Part shown: one piece after another, positions 22,180 to 22,207 of the stretch
Layout of the letters: every line of letters begins with the position of its first letter
Position numbering within the stretch: position 1 is the first letter of the stretch
Assembly (NCBI GenBank): GCA_002294005.1
Contig: DBEH01000029.1
Location: 1-22,207, forward strand
Source of the DNA: Firmicutes bacterium UBA911
GTDB taxonomy: Bacteria > Bacillota > Desulfotomaculia > Desulfotomaculales > Desulforudaceae
Reading direction: 5' to 3'
DNA: 22,207 nt
Translations under genes and position numbers: made by a program
The notes under the pieces: model-generated
The model's database searches: none
What the model saw: the letters and a program-made list of their open reading frames with translations, nothing else
What the model was told of the DNA's origin: nothing

Positions 22180-22207
22180 AGCTCCTCTCCCCTCCTGTAC
22201 TTTAAAC

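Overview
The window is about 60% GC, with strong Shine-Dalgarno sites, many GTG/TTG starts, a SipW-type signal peptidase, a sortase, class-I c-di-GMP riboswitches, ComFB and a TatA/TatC set without a classical TatB. This points to a Gram-positive Firmicute of the Peptococcaceae/Desulfotomaculum-Desulforudis type. The phylum is well supported; the genus is only a guess.

Layout. (1) 1-560: an Hsp20 small heat-shock gene on the plus strand with its own promoter. (2) 583-1860, minus: a secreted transglutaminase-like protein behind a leader of about 350 nt that carries two tandem class-I c-di-GMP aptamers, each with its own intrinsic terminator. (3) 1923-10260, minus: an extracellular fibre/anchoring module. 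In transcription order it holds an Ig-repeat secreted protein, the SipW-type signal peptidase, TasA-like protein A, a third c-di-GMP-I aptamer, TasA-like protein B, an SdrD/Cna-B-repeat protein with a sortase-type C terminus, a sortase, and a MauE/DoxX-thioredoxin membrane fusion. (4) 10261-12976, plus: a divergent regulatory locus with a broken helix-turn-helix micro-ORF, a winged-helix/BTAD activator ending in a degenerate GGDEF-like domain, and two overlapping paralogous small genes closed by a terminator. (5) 13073-22179, minus: mostly housekeeping genes, namely malate dehydrogenase, tatC, three tatA/B-like genes, phosphofructokinase, a UPF0182 membrane protein, a small zinc-ribbon protein, ComFB, a HAD-like protein and adenylate kinase.

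Two observations stand out. First, c-di-GMP signalling recurs: three aptamers control secreted proteins, the neighbouring activator ends in a GGDEF-like fold without the signature, and ComFB (a family reported to bind cyclic dinucleotides) is present. A working model is that c-di-GMP level sets export and anchoring of a TasA/sortase-type surface fibre. Second, four of the seven genes in the fibre module carry a single-base frameshift, two of them in homopolymer tracts (C7 and G9), while I found none in the other genes of the window. One of these shifts removes exactly the cell-wall sorting signal, so slippage would switch a protein between anchored and released forms. Phase variation, gene decay and assembly error all fit and need raw reads to separate.
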